A program made the translations under genes and the position numbers. The notes beneath the pieces are model-generated. The model ran no database searches. It saw only the letters and a program-made list of their open reading frames with translations, and was not told where the DNA came from. Below, piece by piece: positions 1 through 7,655 of a DNA stretch of 14,576 nt. Position 1 is the first letter of the stretch, and each line of letters begins with the position of its first letter. The stretch comes from Methyloceanibacter sp. Lineage in GTDB: Bacteria; Pseudomonadota; Alphaproteobacteria; Rhizobiales; Methyloligellaceae. Location: contig JALHTP010000035.1 in NCBI GenBank assembly GCA_022865725.1, forward strand, positions 1 through 14,576, given 5' to 3'.

Positions 1-130
1 CAATTCCGCGGCTGCCCCCGCAACTGTAAGCGGCGAGCCGGAGCCACAGAGCCACTGGGGAGGACCCCGGGAAGGCGGCGAAGGCTGAGACCCGCGAGCC
101 AGGAGACCTACCGTCGATTCTGGTCGCTCG
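1..130 (+). promoter_or_regulatory. Cobalamin (B12) riboswitch, 5' end outside the window
   Basis: The conserved core of the adenosylcobalamin riboswitch is readable. It includes the ctgcccccgcaactgtaa segment at 13-30, gccactgg near 51-58, gggaaggcg near 69-77, and the B12 box agccaggagacctacc at 97-112. The P1/P2 5' strands must lie upstream of position 1, so this is a partial element and its exact 3' boundary is an estimate. When bound to adenosylcobalamin such elements repress downstream expression. Here the element precedes the DUF1636-cobW-cobN run, so it likely gives end-product control of the whole plus-strand operon. Confidence 0.93.
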
Positions 131-138
131 CCGGGCGG

Positions 139-184
139 GGTGCCTCGGAGCGGTTGGTTCGCTGGCGGATTGGTTCGGGGCACC
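139..184 (+). promoter_or_regulatory. Stem-loop in the leader downstream of the riboswitch (possible expression platform)
   Basis: The segment GGTGCCTCGGA at 139-149 can pair with TTCGGGGCACC at 174-184. This forms 11 consecutive pairs, including two G-U wobbles, around a 24-nt loop. It begins just after the B12 box region and before the first gene. No run of U follows the stem, so it does not look like a classical intrinsic terminator. It might be part of the riboswitch expression platform or a simple leader structure. The pairing is seen in the sequence; the role is inferred. Confidence 0.35.
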
Positions 185-301
185 GGGCGTCCGCCGTCAT
201 GCACCCTTGAAGTCGCGGCGAACCATTTTAGGAGCGGCGTCAGGGTGACTCTCTCCGACACCGAAGAGGACGAGGATCGAGCAATCGAGGCGGCGACCTC
301 G

Positions 302-670
302 ATGACGATCTATGTCTGCATCACCTGTAGGCGCGCCGGCGATCCCGAAGACGGCGTGCGCCCCGGCCTTCTCCTTGCGCGCGAGACGGCCCGCGCGGCC
401 GACGGCACTGGGGTCGTTGTGCGGCAGGTGCGCTGCCTGGCCAATTGCAGCCGGGCCTTGAGCGCCGCCATCAGGCGGGAGGAGGGGTGGACTTACATAT
501 TCGGCGGCCTCGACGAGAGGCGAGATGCCGAGGCGCTGATCGAAGGCGCGCGGCTTTTCGCGCGAGCGAGCGACGGCCTCATGCCCTGGCGCGGGCGTCC
601 TGAGATTCTGAAGCGCGGGCTGATCGCGCGCGTGCCCCCCATCGATTTCGAGGAGGAGGAGCGCGAATGA
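302..670 (+). CDS. DUF1636 family predicted metal-binding protein (four-cysteine, ferredoxin-like)
   Basis: From the ATG at 302 this is a 122-residue soluble protein with no signal peptide or membrane segment. It resembles the DUF1636 family, which often accompanies cobW and other B12 genes in alphaproteobacteria and has no established reaction. Four cysteines stand out: C6 and C9 (CITC) and C45 and C49 (CLANC). This pairing is compatible with an Fe-S cluster or another metal. I chose ATG 302 because family members begin just before the first CxxC. An in-frame GTG at 245 with AGGAG at 230-234 is a real alternative and would add 19 residues, mostly acidic. A GTG at 140 would start inside the riboswitch tail and is unlikely. 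It is the first gene under the riboswitch, and its stop overlaps the cobW start by 4 bp. A metallochaperone or redox helper role is only inferred. Confidence 0.8.
   Translation: MTIYVCITCRRAGDPEDGVRPGLLLARETARAADGTGVVVRQVRCLANCSRALSAAIRREEGWTYIFGGLDERRDAEALIEGARLFARASDGLMPWRGRPEILKRGLIARVPPIDFEEEERE
651..660 (+). promoter_or_regulatory. Strong ribosome binding site of cobW
   Basis: AGGAGGAGGA lies six bases before the cobW ATG at 667. The same bases encode the glutamate-rich C-terminus of the preceding DUF1636 protein, so the Shine-Dalgarno site is built into the upstream coding end and the two genes are probably translationally coupled. Confidence 0.75.
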
Positions 671-1704
671 GCGCGCCGCTTGCCCGCATACCCTGCACCA
701 TCGTCACGGGCTTTCTCGGCTCGGGCAAGACGACGCTGATCCGCCATGTGCTCGCCAACGCCAATGGGCGAAGGCTGGCCGTGATCGTCAACGAGTTCGG
801 CGATGTCGGGATCGACGGCGACATCCTCAAAGGCTGCGGCGACGCCGCCTGCCCCGAGGAGAATATCGTCGAGCTCGCCAATGGCTGCCTCTGTTGCACC
901 GTGGCCGACGAGTTCGTGCCCGCGCTCGATCTGATCCTCGCGCGGCGCCCCGCCGTCGAGCACATCGTCATCGAGACCTCCGGCCTGGCATTGCCGAAGC
1001 CGCTGGTGCAGGCGTTCCATTGGCCCGCCATCAAGAGCCGCGTCACCGTCGACGGCGTGGTGGCGGTGGTGGACGGGAGAGCGCTCGCCGACGGTCGGGT
1101 CAGCGCCGACCTCGAGGCGCTTTCTCGCCAGCGTCAGGCCGACACGGCCCTCGACCATGACAACCCGATAGAGGAGGTGTTCGAGGACCAGATCGCTTGC
1201 GCCGATCTCGTGGTGCTGAACAAGCGCGACCTACTCGACGCTGCCGGCATCGACAGGGCGATGGCGGCGATCGCCGGCGCGCTGCCCCGCGCGGTGCGGA
1301 TCGTCACCGTGGCTGATGGCAAGGTCGATCCCGCGGCGCTTCTCGGCTTGGGCGTCGGCACCGAGGACGATATCGAGAATCGCAAGACGCATCACGACAA
1401 CGAGCTTGAGCACGACCACGATGATTTCGACAGCTTCGTCGTGGCGCTCCCGGAGATCGGCGATCCGGCCTCGATCGCGCGCCGCGTCGCCGGCGTTGCC
1501 GAGGCCCATAACGTATTGAGGATGAAGGGTTTTCTGGCAGTTTCCGGCAAGCCCATGCGTCTCCTGATCCAGGCGGTCGGACCGCGGGTGAGCCATTATT
1601 ACGACCGGCCCTGGGGCGCCTCGGAGCCGCGCCGAGGGAACCTCGTGGTCATCGGGCTGAAAGGTCTCGATCGCGACGCGGTCACAGCAGCGCTGCTCGG
1701 GTAG
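667..1704 (+). CDS. cobW: CobW, G3E-family GTPase, probable cobalt chaperone for corrin metallation
   Basis: This 345-residue protein has the features of COG0523/G3E GTPases. It has a Walker A motif GFLGSGKTT at residues 15-23, the metal-binding CLCC motif at 74-77 (the family CxCC), and the guanine-specificity motif NKRD at 185-188. A His/Asp-rich loop at about 242-253 joins the GTPase domain to the C-terminal CobW domain, and could add metal-binding capacity. The CobW subgroup is linked to aerobic B12 synthesis and is regarded as a Co(II) metallochaperone feeding the CobNST chelatase, which fits cobN lying directly downstream. It is cytoplasmic. Its ATG overlaps the upstream stop (ATGA), and the gene ends 3 bp before cobN. 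It should be controlled by the B12 riboswitch as part of the operon. Confidence 0.95.
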   Translation: MSAPLARIPCTIVTGFLGSGKTTLIRHVLANANGRRLAVIVNEFGDVGIDGDILKGCGDAACPEENIVELANGCLCCTVADEFVPALDLILARRPAVEHIVIETSGLALPKPLVQAFHWPAIKSRVTVDGVVAVVDGRALADGRVSADLEALSRQRQADTALDHDNPIEEVFEDQIACADLVVLNKRDLLDAAGIDRAMAAIAGALPRAVRIVTVADGKVDPAALLGLGVGTEDDIENRKTHHDNELEHDHDDFDSFVVALPEIGDPASIARRVAGVAEAHNVLRMKGFLAVSGKPMRLLIQAVGPRVSHYYDRPWGASEPRRGNLVVIGLKGLDRDAVTAALLG

Positions 1705-1707
1705 GCG

Positions 1708-4700
1708 ATGCACCTCCTCCAGACCACGTCCGCTACCCTTGACGACAGCGTCGAGCCGCTCGATCTCGGCCAGACGCCGGGCGACATCGTGGTTCTGTCA
1801 TTTGCCGACAGCGACCTTGCCGGGCTTGCGGCGGCCTATGCGGCGGAGAAGGATCGGCTGCCGAGTGTGCGGCTGGCTCATCTCCGCGATTTGCGCCACC
1901 CGATGTCGATCGACCTTTGGATCGACAAGGTGGCGCGTCATGCCAAGGTCGTCGTGGTCAGGCTGCTCGGCGGTCTCGACTGGTGGCGCTATGGGGTCGA
2001 GGCGCTCGCCGCAATCGCGCGCGAGCGGAAGATCGCGCTCGCCGTGCTGCCGGGCGAGGATCGCGAGGATAAGCGCCTCGATGCAGCCTCGACCTTGCCT
2101 GCCGAGGAGCTTCAGGCCTTGCTCGAATTTTTCCGCGAGGGCGGGCGGGAGAATTTGCAGGCCCTGCTCCGCCGCCTCGCCTTCCATGCGGGGCTCGACC
2201 TCGATCTTCCGGCACCGCAGATCACCCCGCGCATGAGCGCCTATCTGCCGGGCAAAGGCGCGGTGACCCTCGACGCGCTCGCGGGCGGGCTCGCTCCTGG
2301 AAAGCCTGTCGTGCCGATCCTGTTCTACCGCTCGGCACTGCTCGCGGCCGATACTGCTCCCATCGATGCGCTGTGCGAGGCGCTTGCCGCGCGCGGGCTT
2401 GCCCCCGCGCCGCTGATGGTCCCGAGCCTGAAGGACGCGGACGCCAGAGATTTCGTGCGTGGCGCGCTTCAGCGTCTCGCGCCCTCGGTCATCGTCACCA
2501 CCACCGCCTTCGCCGCAGGTGGCGAGGGCGAGGCCTCCGCGCTCGATGGCGTCGACGCGCCGGTGCTGCAAGTCGTGATCGCCACCACGCGGCGCGCAGC
2601 CTGGCAGGAGAGCCCGCGCGGCCTCGGGCCGGCCGATCTCGCCATGCATGTTGTGCTGCCCGAGCTCGACGGGCGCGTGCTGGCCGGCGCCATCGCCTTC
2701 AAGGATGCGTTGCCGAAAGACGATGCGCTCGCTTTTACCGCCTTCGCCAGCCGCCCGGAGCCCGACCGCATCGCCTTCGTGGCGGACCGGATCGCCGCTC
2801 TGGCTCGCCTCCAGCGAACGAAGCGGGGGGATCGCCGTATCGCCCTGCTGATGCCCGACTATCCCGGCGCACCAGGCCGCACCGCCTATGCCGTCGGCCT
2901 CGACGTACCGGCAAGCATCGTGGGCCTCCTCGCCGATCTCGGCGAAGCGGGCTATCGCGTGACTGACCCTCCGCAGAGTTCGCCGGAGCTGCTCGATGCG
3001 CTCGAGGCGGGCAAGGCCATCGCCGGGCTCCCGCTGCAGGAGTATCGGCGGCATCTCGCCGAGCTTCCGGCCGAAATCGCCGCCTCGCTCCAGGCGGCAT
3101 GGGGCGAGCCGGACGACGATCCCGACGCCCACGACGGCGCCTTTCATTTTCGCGCCGCCCAGTTCGGCACCGTGCTTGTCGCGCTTCCGCCCGACCGGGG
3201 GCGCGCTTCGGACCGCCGCGCCGCCTATCACGATCCTGCCCTGCCGCCGCGCCATGCGCTGCTGGCCTTCGGCCTCTATCTGCGCCATGTCGCGAAGGCC
3301 GATGCCATCGTGCATATGGGCGCCCACGGTACGCTCGAATGGCTGCCGGGGAAGGCCGTGGCGCTGACAGCCGCCTGCTTCCCCGAAGCGGTCGTCGGGC
3401 CGTTGCCCATGTTCTATCCCTTCCTGGTCAGCAATCCGGGAGAGGCGGCGCAGGCCAAGCGCCGTATCGCTGCCCTGACCATCGGCCATCTGCCGCCGCC
3501 GCTGGTAAACACCGAGCTTGACGGCGCGGCGCACGAACTCGAGCGGCTGGTCGATGAATATGCCATCGCCGATGGGCTCGACCGGCGGCGGCGGATGCGT
3601 CTGGCGCGGCTCATCATCGAGACGGCGCAGCGCACCGGCCTTGCCCGGGAGGCCGACGTGGCGACCGAGTCGCATCCCGACGAGGCGCTGCGCAAGATCG
3701 ATGCCTGGCTTTGCGACCTCAAGGATCTCGCCATCAAGGATGGCTTGCATATTTATGGGCGTGCGTCAGAGGGCGAGGTGGCCGATCTCCTTTGGCAGGC
3801 AAGCGCCGAGGCCGAGCGCAGAGCGCTCATCACCGCACTCGATGGCAAGCGCGTCCCCGCGGGCCCGGCCGGCGCGCCGCAGCGCGGACGCCGCGACGTG
3901 CTGCCAACGGGACGCAATCTATTCACCGCCGATCCGCGCATGCTACCGACGCAGACCGCCATGGAGCTCGGGCGGCTGGCGGCCGACGACGTGATCCGCC
4001 TCTATCTCCAGACCCATGGCGAGATGCCGCGCTCGCTCGTCATCGACCTTTGGGGCAGCGCCACGCTCCGGACCGGCGGCGAGGAGATCGCGCAAGGGCT
4101 CGCATTGATGGGCTGCCGGCCGATCTGGGACACAGCAAGCGCGCGCGTCACCGGCATCGAGGTGCTGCCGCCCGCCGTGATGGGACGCCCGCGCGTCGAT
4201 GTCACCTGGCGCATTTCGGGGCTGTTCCGCGACCTCTTCCCGGCGCAGATCGCGCTGATCGACGCGGCCACAAGACTCGTGGCCGAACGCGGAGAGGGGG
4301 ACGACGAAAATCCTCTCGCCGCCTCGGCGCGCTCCACGCGAAGCCAGGGCAGCTCCCCGCTCGCGCGCATCTTCGGCACTGCGCCGGGCGCCTATGGCGC
4401 GGGGGTCGAGGAGCTGCTCGGGCAGGAGAGCGACGCTGCGGCGATCGGCGCCGCCTATCTTGCCGCGACCTCGCATGTCTATAGCGGGGCCGAGGGAGAA
4501 GGGACGGCGCTGCCCGGCGGCTTCGCGGCGCGGGTCGCCTCGGCCGATCTGCTGCTGCATGGGAACGACGATCCCTCGCGCGATCTCCTCGAAGGCGGAG
4601 AGGACGCCGCCCATGTCGGCGGATTCGCAGCGGCAGCCGCCTCGCTCGGGCGCGAGGCCGATCTCATAATCCTCGATACCACCGATCCCAGCCGCCCGCG

Positions 4701-5061
4701 CGCGCGCACACTCGACGCGGCGCTAGCCAGGATCGTGCGCGGCCGCGCCGTCAATCCGCGCTTCATCGAGGGCCAGATGCGCCACGGTGCGCGCGGCGCC
4801 GCCGAGCTTGCCGAGACCGTGGACCGGCTGGTCGATTTCGCCGAGACGACCGGCGCGGTCACCAGCGCTTTGTTCGATCTCGTGCACGAGGCCTATCTCG
4901 CCGACCCACGCGTGCACGAGTTTCTCATGCGCGAGAACCCGCAAGCCGCGCGCGCCATCGCCGAACGGCTCGATCAAGCGCGGCGCAAGGGGCTTTGGCA
5001 TCCGCGCCGGAACGATCTCGGCCAGGATCTGAGCGCGCTTCAGGCGGAGGCGTCGCTATGA
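1708..5061 (+). CDS. cobN: CobN, large subunit of aerobic cobaltochelatase
   Basis: CobN is the substrate-binding and catalytic large subunit of the ATP-dependent CobNST complex, which inserts Co(II) into hydrogenobyrinic acid a,c-diamide in the cytoplasm. The 1117-residue product opens with the typical CobN start (MHLL, then DLGQTPGDIVVLS). It carries the signature H536-MGAHGTLEW-545 and the GRNLFTADPR and RIFGTAPGAYGAG motifs of the CobN/ChlH superfamily. The C-terminus (WHPRRNDLGQDL) looks complete. It is shorter than the roughly 1275 residues of the Pseudomonas denitrificans protein, but both ends align in style, so I infer loop shortening and not truncation. BchH/ChlH (magnesium chelatase) is a related alternative, but the cob-only context and the CobN-type N-terminus argue against it. 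The start is 3 bp after the cobW stop. The stop overlaps the cobG start by 4 bp. Confidence 0.96.
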   Translation: MHLLQTTSATLDDSVEPLDLGQTPGDIVVLSFADSDLAGLAAAYAAEKDRLPSVRLAHLRDLRHPMSIDLWIDKVARHAKVVVVRLLGGLDWWRYGVEALAAIARERKIALAVLPGEDREDKRLDAASTLPAEELQALLEFFREGGRENLQALLRRLAFHAGLDLDLPAPQITPRMSAYLPGKGAVTLDALAGGLAPGKPVVPILFYRSALLAADTAPIDALCEALAARGLAPAPLMVPSLKDADARDFVRGALQRLAPSVIVTTTAFAAGGEGEASALDGVDAPVLQVVIATTRRAAWQESPRGLGPADLAMHVVLPELDGRVLAGAIAFKDALPKDDALAFTAFASRPEPDRIAFVADRIAALARLQRTKRGDRRIALLMPDYPGAPGRTAYAVGLDVPASIVGLLADLGEAGYRVTDPPQSSPELLDALEAGKAIAGLPLQEYRRHLAELPAEIAASLQAAWGEPDDDPDAHDGAFHFRAAQFGTVLVALPPDRGRASDRRAAYHDPALPPRHALLAFGLYLRHVAKADAIVHMGAHGTLEWLPGKAVALTAACFPEAVVGPLPMFYPFLVSNPGEAAQAKRRIAALTIGHLPPPLVNTELDGAAHELERLVDEYAIADGLDRRRRMRLARLIIETAQRTGLAREADVATESHPDEALRKIDAWLCDLKDLAIKDGLHIYGRASEGEVADLLWQASAEAERRALITALDGKRVPAGPAGAPQRGRRDVLPTGRNLFTADPRMLPTQTAMELGRLAADDVIRLYLQTHGEMPRSLVIDLWGSATLRTGGEEIAQGLALMGCRPIWDTASARVTGIEVLPPAVMGRPRVDVTWRISGLFRDLFPAQIALIDAATRLVAERGEGDDENPLAASARSTRSQGSSPLARIFGTAPGAYGAGVEELLGQESDAAAIGAAYLAATSHVYSGAEGEGTALPGGFAARVASADLLLHGNDDPSRDLLEGGEDAAHVGGFAAAAASLGREADLIILDTTDPSRPRARTLDAALARIVRGRAVNPRFIEGQMRHGARGAAELAETVDRLVDFAETTGAVTSALFDLVHEAYLADPRVHEFLMRENPQAARAIAERLDQARRKGLWHPRRNDLGQDLSALQAEASL

Positions 5062-6302
5062 GCGGAGCTTATGCGCGCGGCGCCTGTCCAGGTCTCACGG
5101 CCCCCATGGTCACGGGCGACGGGCTGCTCGCGCGCCTCGTTCCGGCGGCTCCGATTCGGCTCGATGCGTTCATTGGACTTTGCGCGGCGGCGCGCGCGCA
5201 TGGCAACGGCACCATGGAGATCAGCGCGCGCGGGAGCCTCCAGATACGCGGGCTCAACCCCGTCTCGGCGCCGCTCTTTGCCGAGGCGGTCGCTGCGCTC
5301 GCCATCGACATTTGCGAAAGCGTGCCGGTGATCGCCGATCCGCTGCCCGGCGATCCCGCCGCTCTGATCGATGCCAATGCGATCGCCACCGCGCTCAGCC
5401 ATGCGGCTGCCGAGCGGATGCTTCCGCTGGCGCCGAAGATCTCGGTCGTCGTCGACGGCGGAGGCCGCCTCGACCTCGATACGCTTTTTGCCGATATCAG
5501 GTTGCGCGCCGCAGCAACGAGCGAAGGCCCACGATTCCATGTCGCGCTTGCCGGCGATGGGGCATCGGCTACGCCGGTCGGCATCATCGCTCCCGGCGAG
5601 GCGCTGGATGCCGCGCTGGCTTTGCTCACGGCCATTGCCGAGCTTGGGCCGGAGGCGCGGGGCGCCGACCTGCTGCGCGTGCATAAGGTTACGGGCGCTC
5701 GCAGCGGGGCTGCGCCCAGGCCGGTCCCACAGAATCGCGCGCAAGCAATCGGGCTTCATCCGCTTAAAGGTGGTGCGTTCGCGTTCGGTCTCGGGCTTGC
5801 CTTCGGTCATGCCCATGCGGAGGCGCTGATGCGGCTCGCCGCGATCGCAAGCAGGAACGACGCGCGCTGGGCACGACCGGCGCCGGACCGCGCACTTCTG
5901 CTCGGGCCTCTCAGCGAAGCGAACGCGACGGCAACGTCACGCGAAGCGCAGGAACTCGGTTTCATCGTAGAGGCGCGCGACCCGCGCCGCCGTATCGTCG
6001 CCTGTCCGGGGGCGCCGGCTTGCGCGCAGGGTCTGATCGCGGCGCGCGCACTTGCAGCGGAGATCGCGCGCGATGTGCCGCTTCCCGGCGGCCAGGGCGT
6101 TGCCCTGCATGTCTCGGGCTGCGCCAAGGGTTGCGCCCATCCAGCGCCCGCGCCACTCACCATCGTTGGCACCGAGGGAGGCTGCGGAGTCATCGCCAAC
6201 GGCACGGCGCGGGCAGCGCCCGTACGCTACATCGAGCCGCGTGAGCTGATCGCCGCGCTGAGGCCAGCCAGCCGCAACACCCTCGAGGCCGTCAATGCTT
6301 AA
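5058..6302 (+). CDS. cobG: CobG, precorrin-3B synthase (oxygen-dependent monooxygenase)
   Basis: CobG hydroxylates precorrin-3A at C20 with molecular oxygen and forms a lactone, giving precorrin-3B. It marks the aerobic pathway. The 414-residue protein has the sulfite/nitrite-reductase-like fold signature. An early CPGLTAPMVTGDGLLARL segment is followed by four cluster-type cysteines, C316 and C322 (C-X5-C) and C355 and C359 (C-X3-C), as expected for a [4Fe-4S] centre. The start ATG at 5058 was chosen because it overlaps the cobN stop as ATGA and has GGAGG at 5046-5050, seven bases upstream. A longer in-frame reading from 4995 only adds out-of-frame cobN sequence. The 3' end overlaps cobH by 8 bp. 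A SirHP-type reductase in another pathway is unlikely given the neighbours. Confidence 0.94.
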   Translation: MSGAYARGACPGLTAPMVTGDGLLARLVPAAPIRLDAFIGLCAAARAHGNGTMEISARGSLQIRGLNPVSAPLFAEAVAALAIDICESVPVIADPLPGDPAALIDANAIATALSHAAAERMLPLAPKISVVVDGGGRLDLDTLFADIRLRAAATSEGPRFHVALAGDGASATPVGIIAPGEALDAALALLTAIAELGPEARGADLLRVHKVTGARSGAAPRPVPQNRAQAIGLHPLKGGAFAFGLGLAFGHAHAEALMRLAAIASRNDARWARPAPDRALLLGPLSEANATATSREAQELGFIVEARDPRRRIVACPGAPACAQGLIAARALAAEIARDVPLPGGQGVALHVSGCAKGCAHPAPAPLTIVGTEGGCGVIANGTARAAPVRYIEPRELIAALRPASRNTLEAVNA

Positions 6303-6930
6303 GCGCCCCGACTATCTTCGCGACGGCGCCGCCATCTATGAGCGCTCCTTCGCCATCATCCGCAGCGAAGCCGATCTCGCCCGCTTCACAGCCGAAGAGG
6401 CCGAGATCGCCGTGCGCATGATCCATGCCTGCGGACAGGTCTCCGCCGCCGAGCAAATCGAGTTCGGGCCGGGTCTGGTTGCTGCGGCGCGCGTGGCGCT
6501 CATCCGCGGCGCGCCGATCCTCTGCGATGCCGAGATGGTGGCGCACGGCATCACCCGCGCGCGCCTTCCGGCCAAGAACGCGGTGGTCTGCACGCTGCGC
6601 GATCCTTCCGTGCCCGAGCTTGCCGCCAAGCTCGGCACCACCCGCTCCGCCGCCGCGCTCGAGCTTTGGCGCGACCGGCTCGACGGCGCGCTGGTCGCCA
6701 TCGGCAATGCGCCGACGGCCTTGTTCCGCCTGCTGGAGATGCTGGAGGTAGGCCTCGCGCGCCCCGCGGCCATTCTCGGCATTCCGGTCGGCTTCGTCGG
6801 CGCGGCCGAATCCAAGGAGGCGCTCGTCGCCAATAGCTTCGGCGTGCCCTATCTGATCGTGCGCGGCAGGATGGGCGGCAGCGCCATGACGGCGGCCGCG
6901 GTCAACGCGCTGGCGAGAGAGGGACTATGA
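6295..6930 (+). CDS. cobH: CobH, precorrin-8X methylmutase
   Basis: CobH moves the methyl group from C11 to C12 of precorrin-8X, giving hydrogenobyrinic acid. The 211-residue length matches the family (about 210). The N-terminal region reads RMIHACGQ with His44, the position of the conserved active-site histidine (His43 in Pseudomonas denitrificans CobH). Other family segments are DAEMVAHGI, AIGNAPTALFRLLEM and PVGFVGAAESKEAL. The start has GAGG at 6285-6288 and overlaps the cobG end by 8 bp. The stop overlaps the cobI start as ATGA. CbiC is the anaerobic counterpart with the same fold; the aerobic neighbours favour the CobH name. Confidence 0.96.
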   Translation: MLKRPDYLRDGAAIYERSFAIIRSEADLARFTAEEAEIAVRMIHACGQVSAAEQIEFGPGLVAAARVALIRGAPILCDAEMVAHGITRARLPAKNAVVCTLRDPSVPELAAKLGTTRSAAALELWRDRLDGALVAIGNAPTALFRLLEMLEVGLARPAAILGIPVGFVGAAESKEALVANSFGVPYLIVRGRMGGSAMTAAAVNALAREGL

Positions 6931-7655
6931 GCGGCGCCCGGCTCATCGGCATCGGCGTCGGCCCCGGCGATCCGGGGCTCGTGACGCTGAACGCGATCGC
7001 GGCGCTGCAAGCGGCTGATGTCGTCGCCCATTTCGCCAAAGCGGGGAACGCGAGCAATGCGCGCACCATCGCCGCCTCCCATCTCAAGGAGGGCGTCGCG
7101 GAACTCCCGCTGCTCTATCCGGTGACGACGGAGATCCCCAAGCAAGACGCCGTCTATCGCGACGCCATGCGCGATTTCTATGACGGCGCAGCGGAAACAA
7201 TCGCGGCCCATCTCGACAAGGGGCGCGTGGTCGGCGTGATCGCCGAGGGCGACCCCTTGTTCTACGGCTCCTATATGCATCTGCATGTGCGGCTCGCCGC
7301 GCGCTATCCGACCGAGATCGTCCCCGGCGTCACCGGCATGTCGGGCTGCTGGTCTTCGACCGGCACGCCGATCGCGCAAGGCGACGACGTATTCACCGTG
7401 CTCCCCGGCACGCTCCCCGAGTATGAGCTGGAGCGGCGCCTGGCCGACACCGACGCCGCGATCGTGATGAAGATCGGCCGGCATCTCGCCAAGGTGCGCC
7501 GCGCGCTCGACCGTGCGGGGCGACTCGACCGCGCCATCTATGTGGAGCGCGGCACCATGGCCAACGCTTCCGTGATGCCCCTCGTCGACAAGCTCGACAC
7601 GTTCGCACCCTATTTCGCCATGGTGCTGGTGCCGGGCTGGGAGGGGCGGCCGTGA
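6927..7655 (+). CDS. cobI: CobI, precorrin-2 C20-methyltransferase
   Basis: CobI transfers a methyl group from S-adenosylmethionine to C20 of precorrin-2, giving precorrin-3A, the substrate of CobG. The 242-residue protein has the tetrapyrrole methylase pattern: GVGPGDPGLVT at residues 10-20, the SAM-site EGDPLFYGS beginning at residue 107, then PGVTGMSG. The long segment after DPLFYGS (YMHLHVRL) is typical of the CobI/CbiL branch. The start has GAGAGAGGG just upstream and overlaps the cobH stop by 4 bp. The end overlaps cobJ by 4 bp. CbiL, which acts on the cobalt form, is the alternative name in the anaerobic pathway. Confidence 0.95.
   Translation: MSGARLIGIGVGPGDPGLVTLNAIAALQAADVVAHFAKAGNASNARTIAASHLKEGVAELPLLYPVTTEIPKQDAVYRDAMRDFYDGAAETIAAHLDKGRVVGVIAEGDPLFYGSYMHLHVRLAARYPTEIVPGVTGMSGCWSSTGTPIAQGDDVFTVLPGTLPEYELERRLADTDAAIVMKIGRHLAKVRRALDRAGRLDRAIYVERGTMANASVMPLVDKLDTFAPYFAMVLVPGWEGRP

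Noticed and set aside
140..301. Longest DUF1636 start at GTG 140
   Set aside because: It would begin in the riboswitch tail and within a stable stem, and adds 54 residues unlike the family N-terminus.
1798..3750. A 650-codon open frame antisense to cobN
   Set aside because: It lies wholly within cobN, whose protein matches its family over the full length. Long antisense open frames are common in GC-rich genes with strong third-position bias, and the translation shows no recognisable domain.
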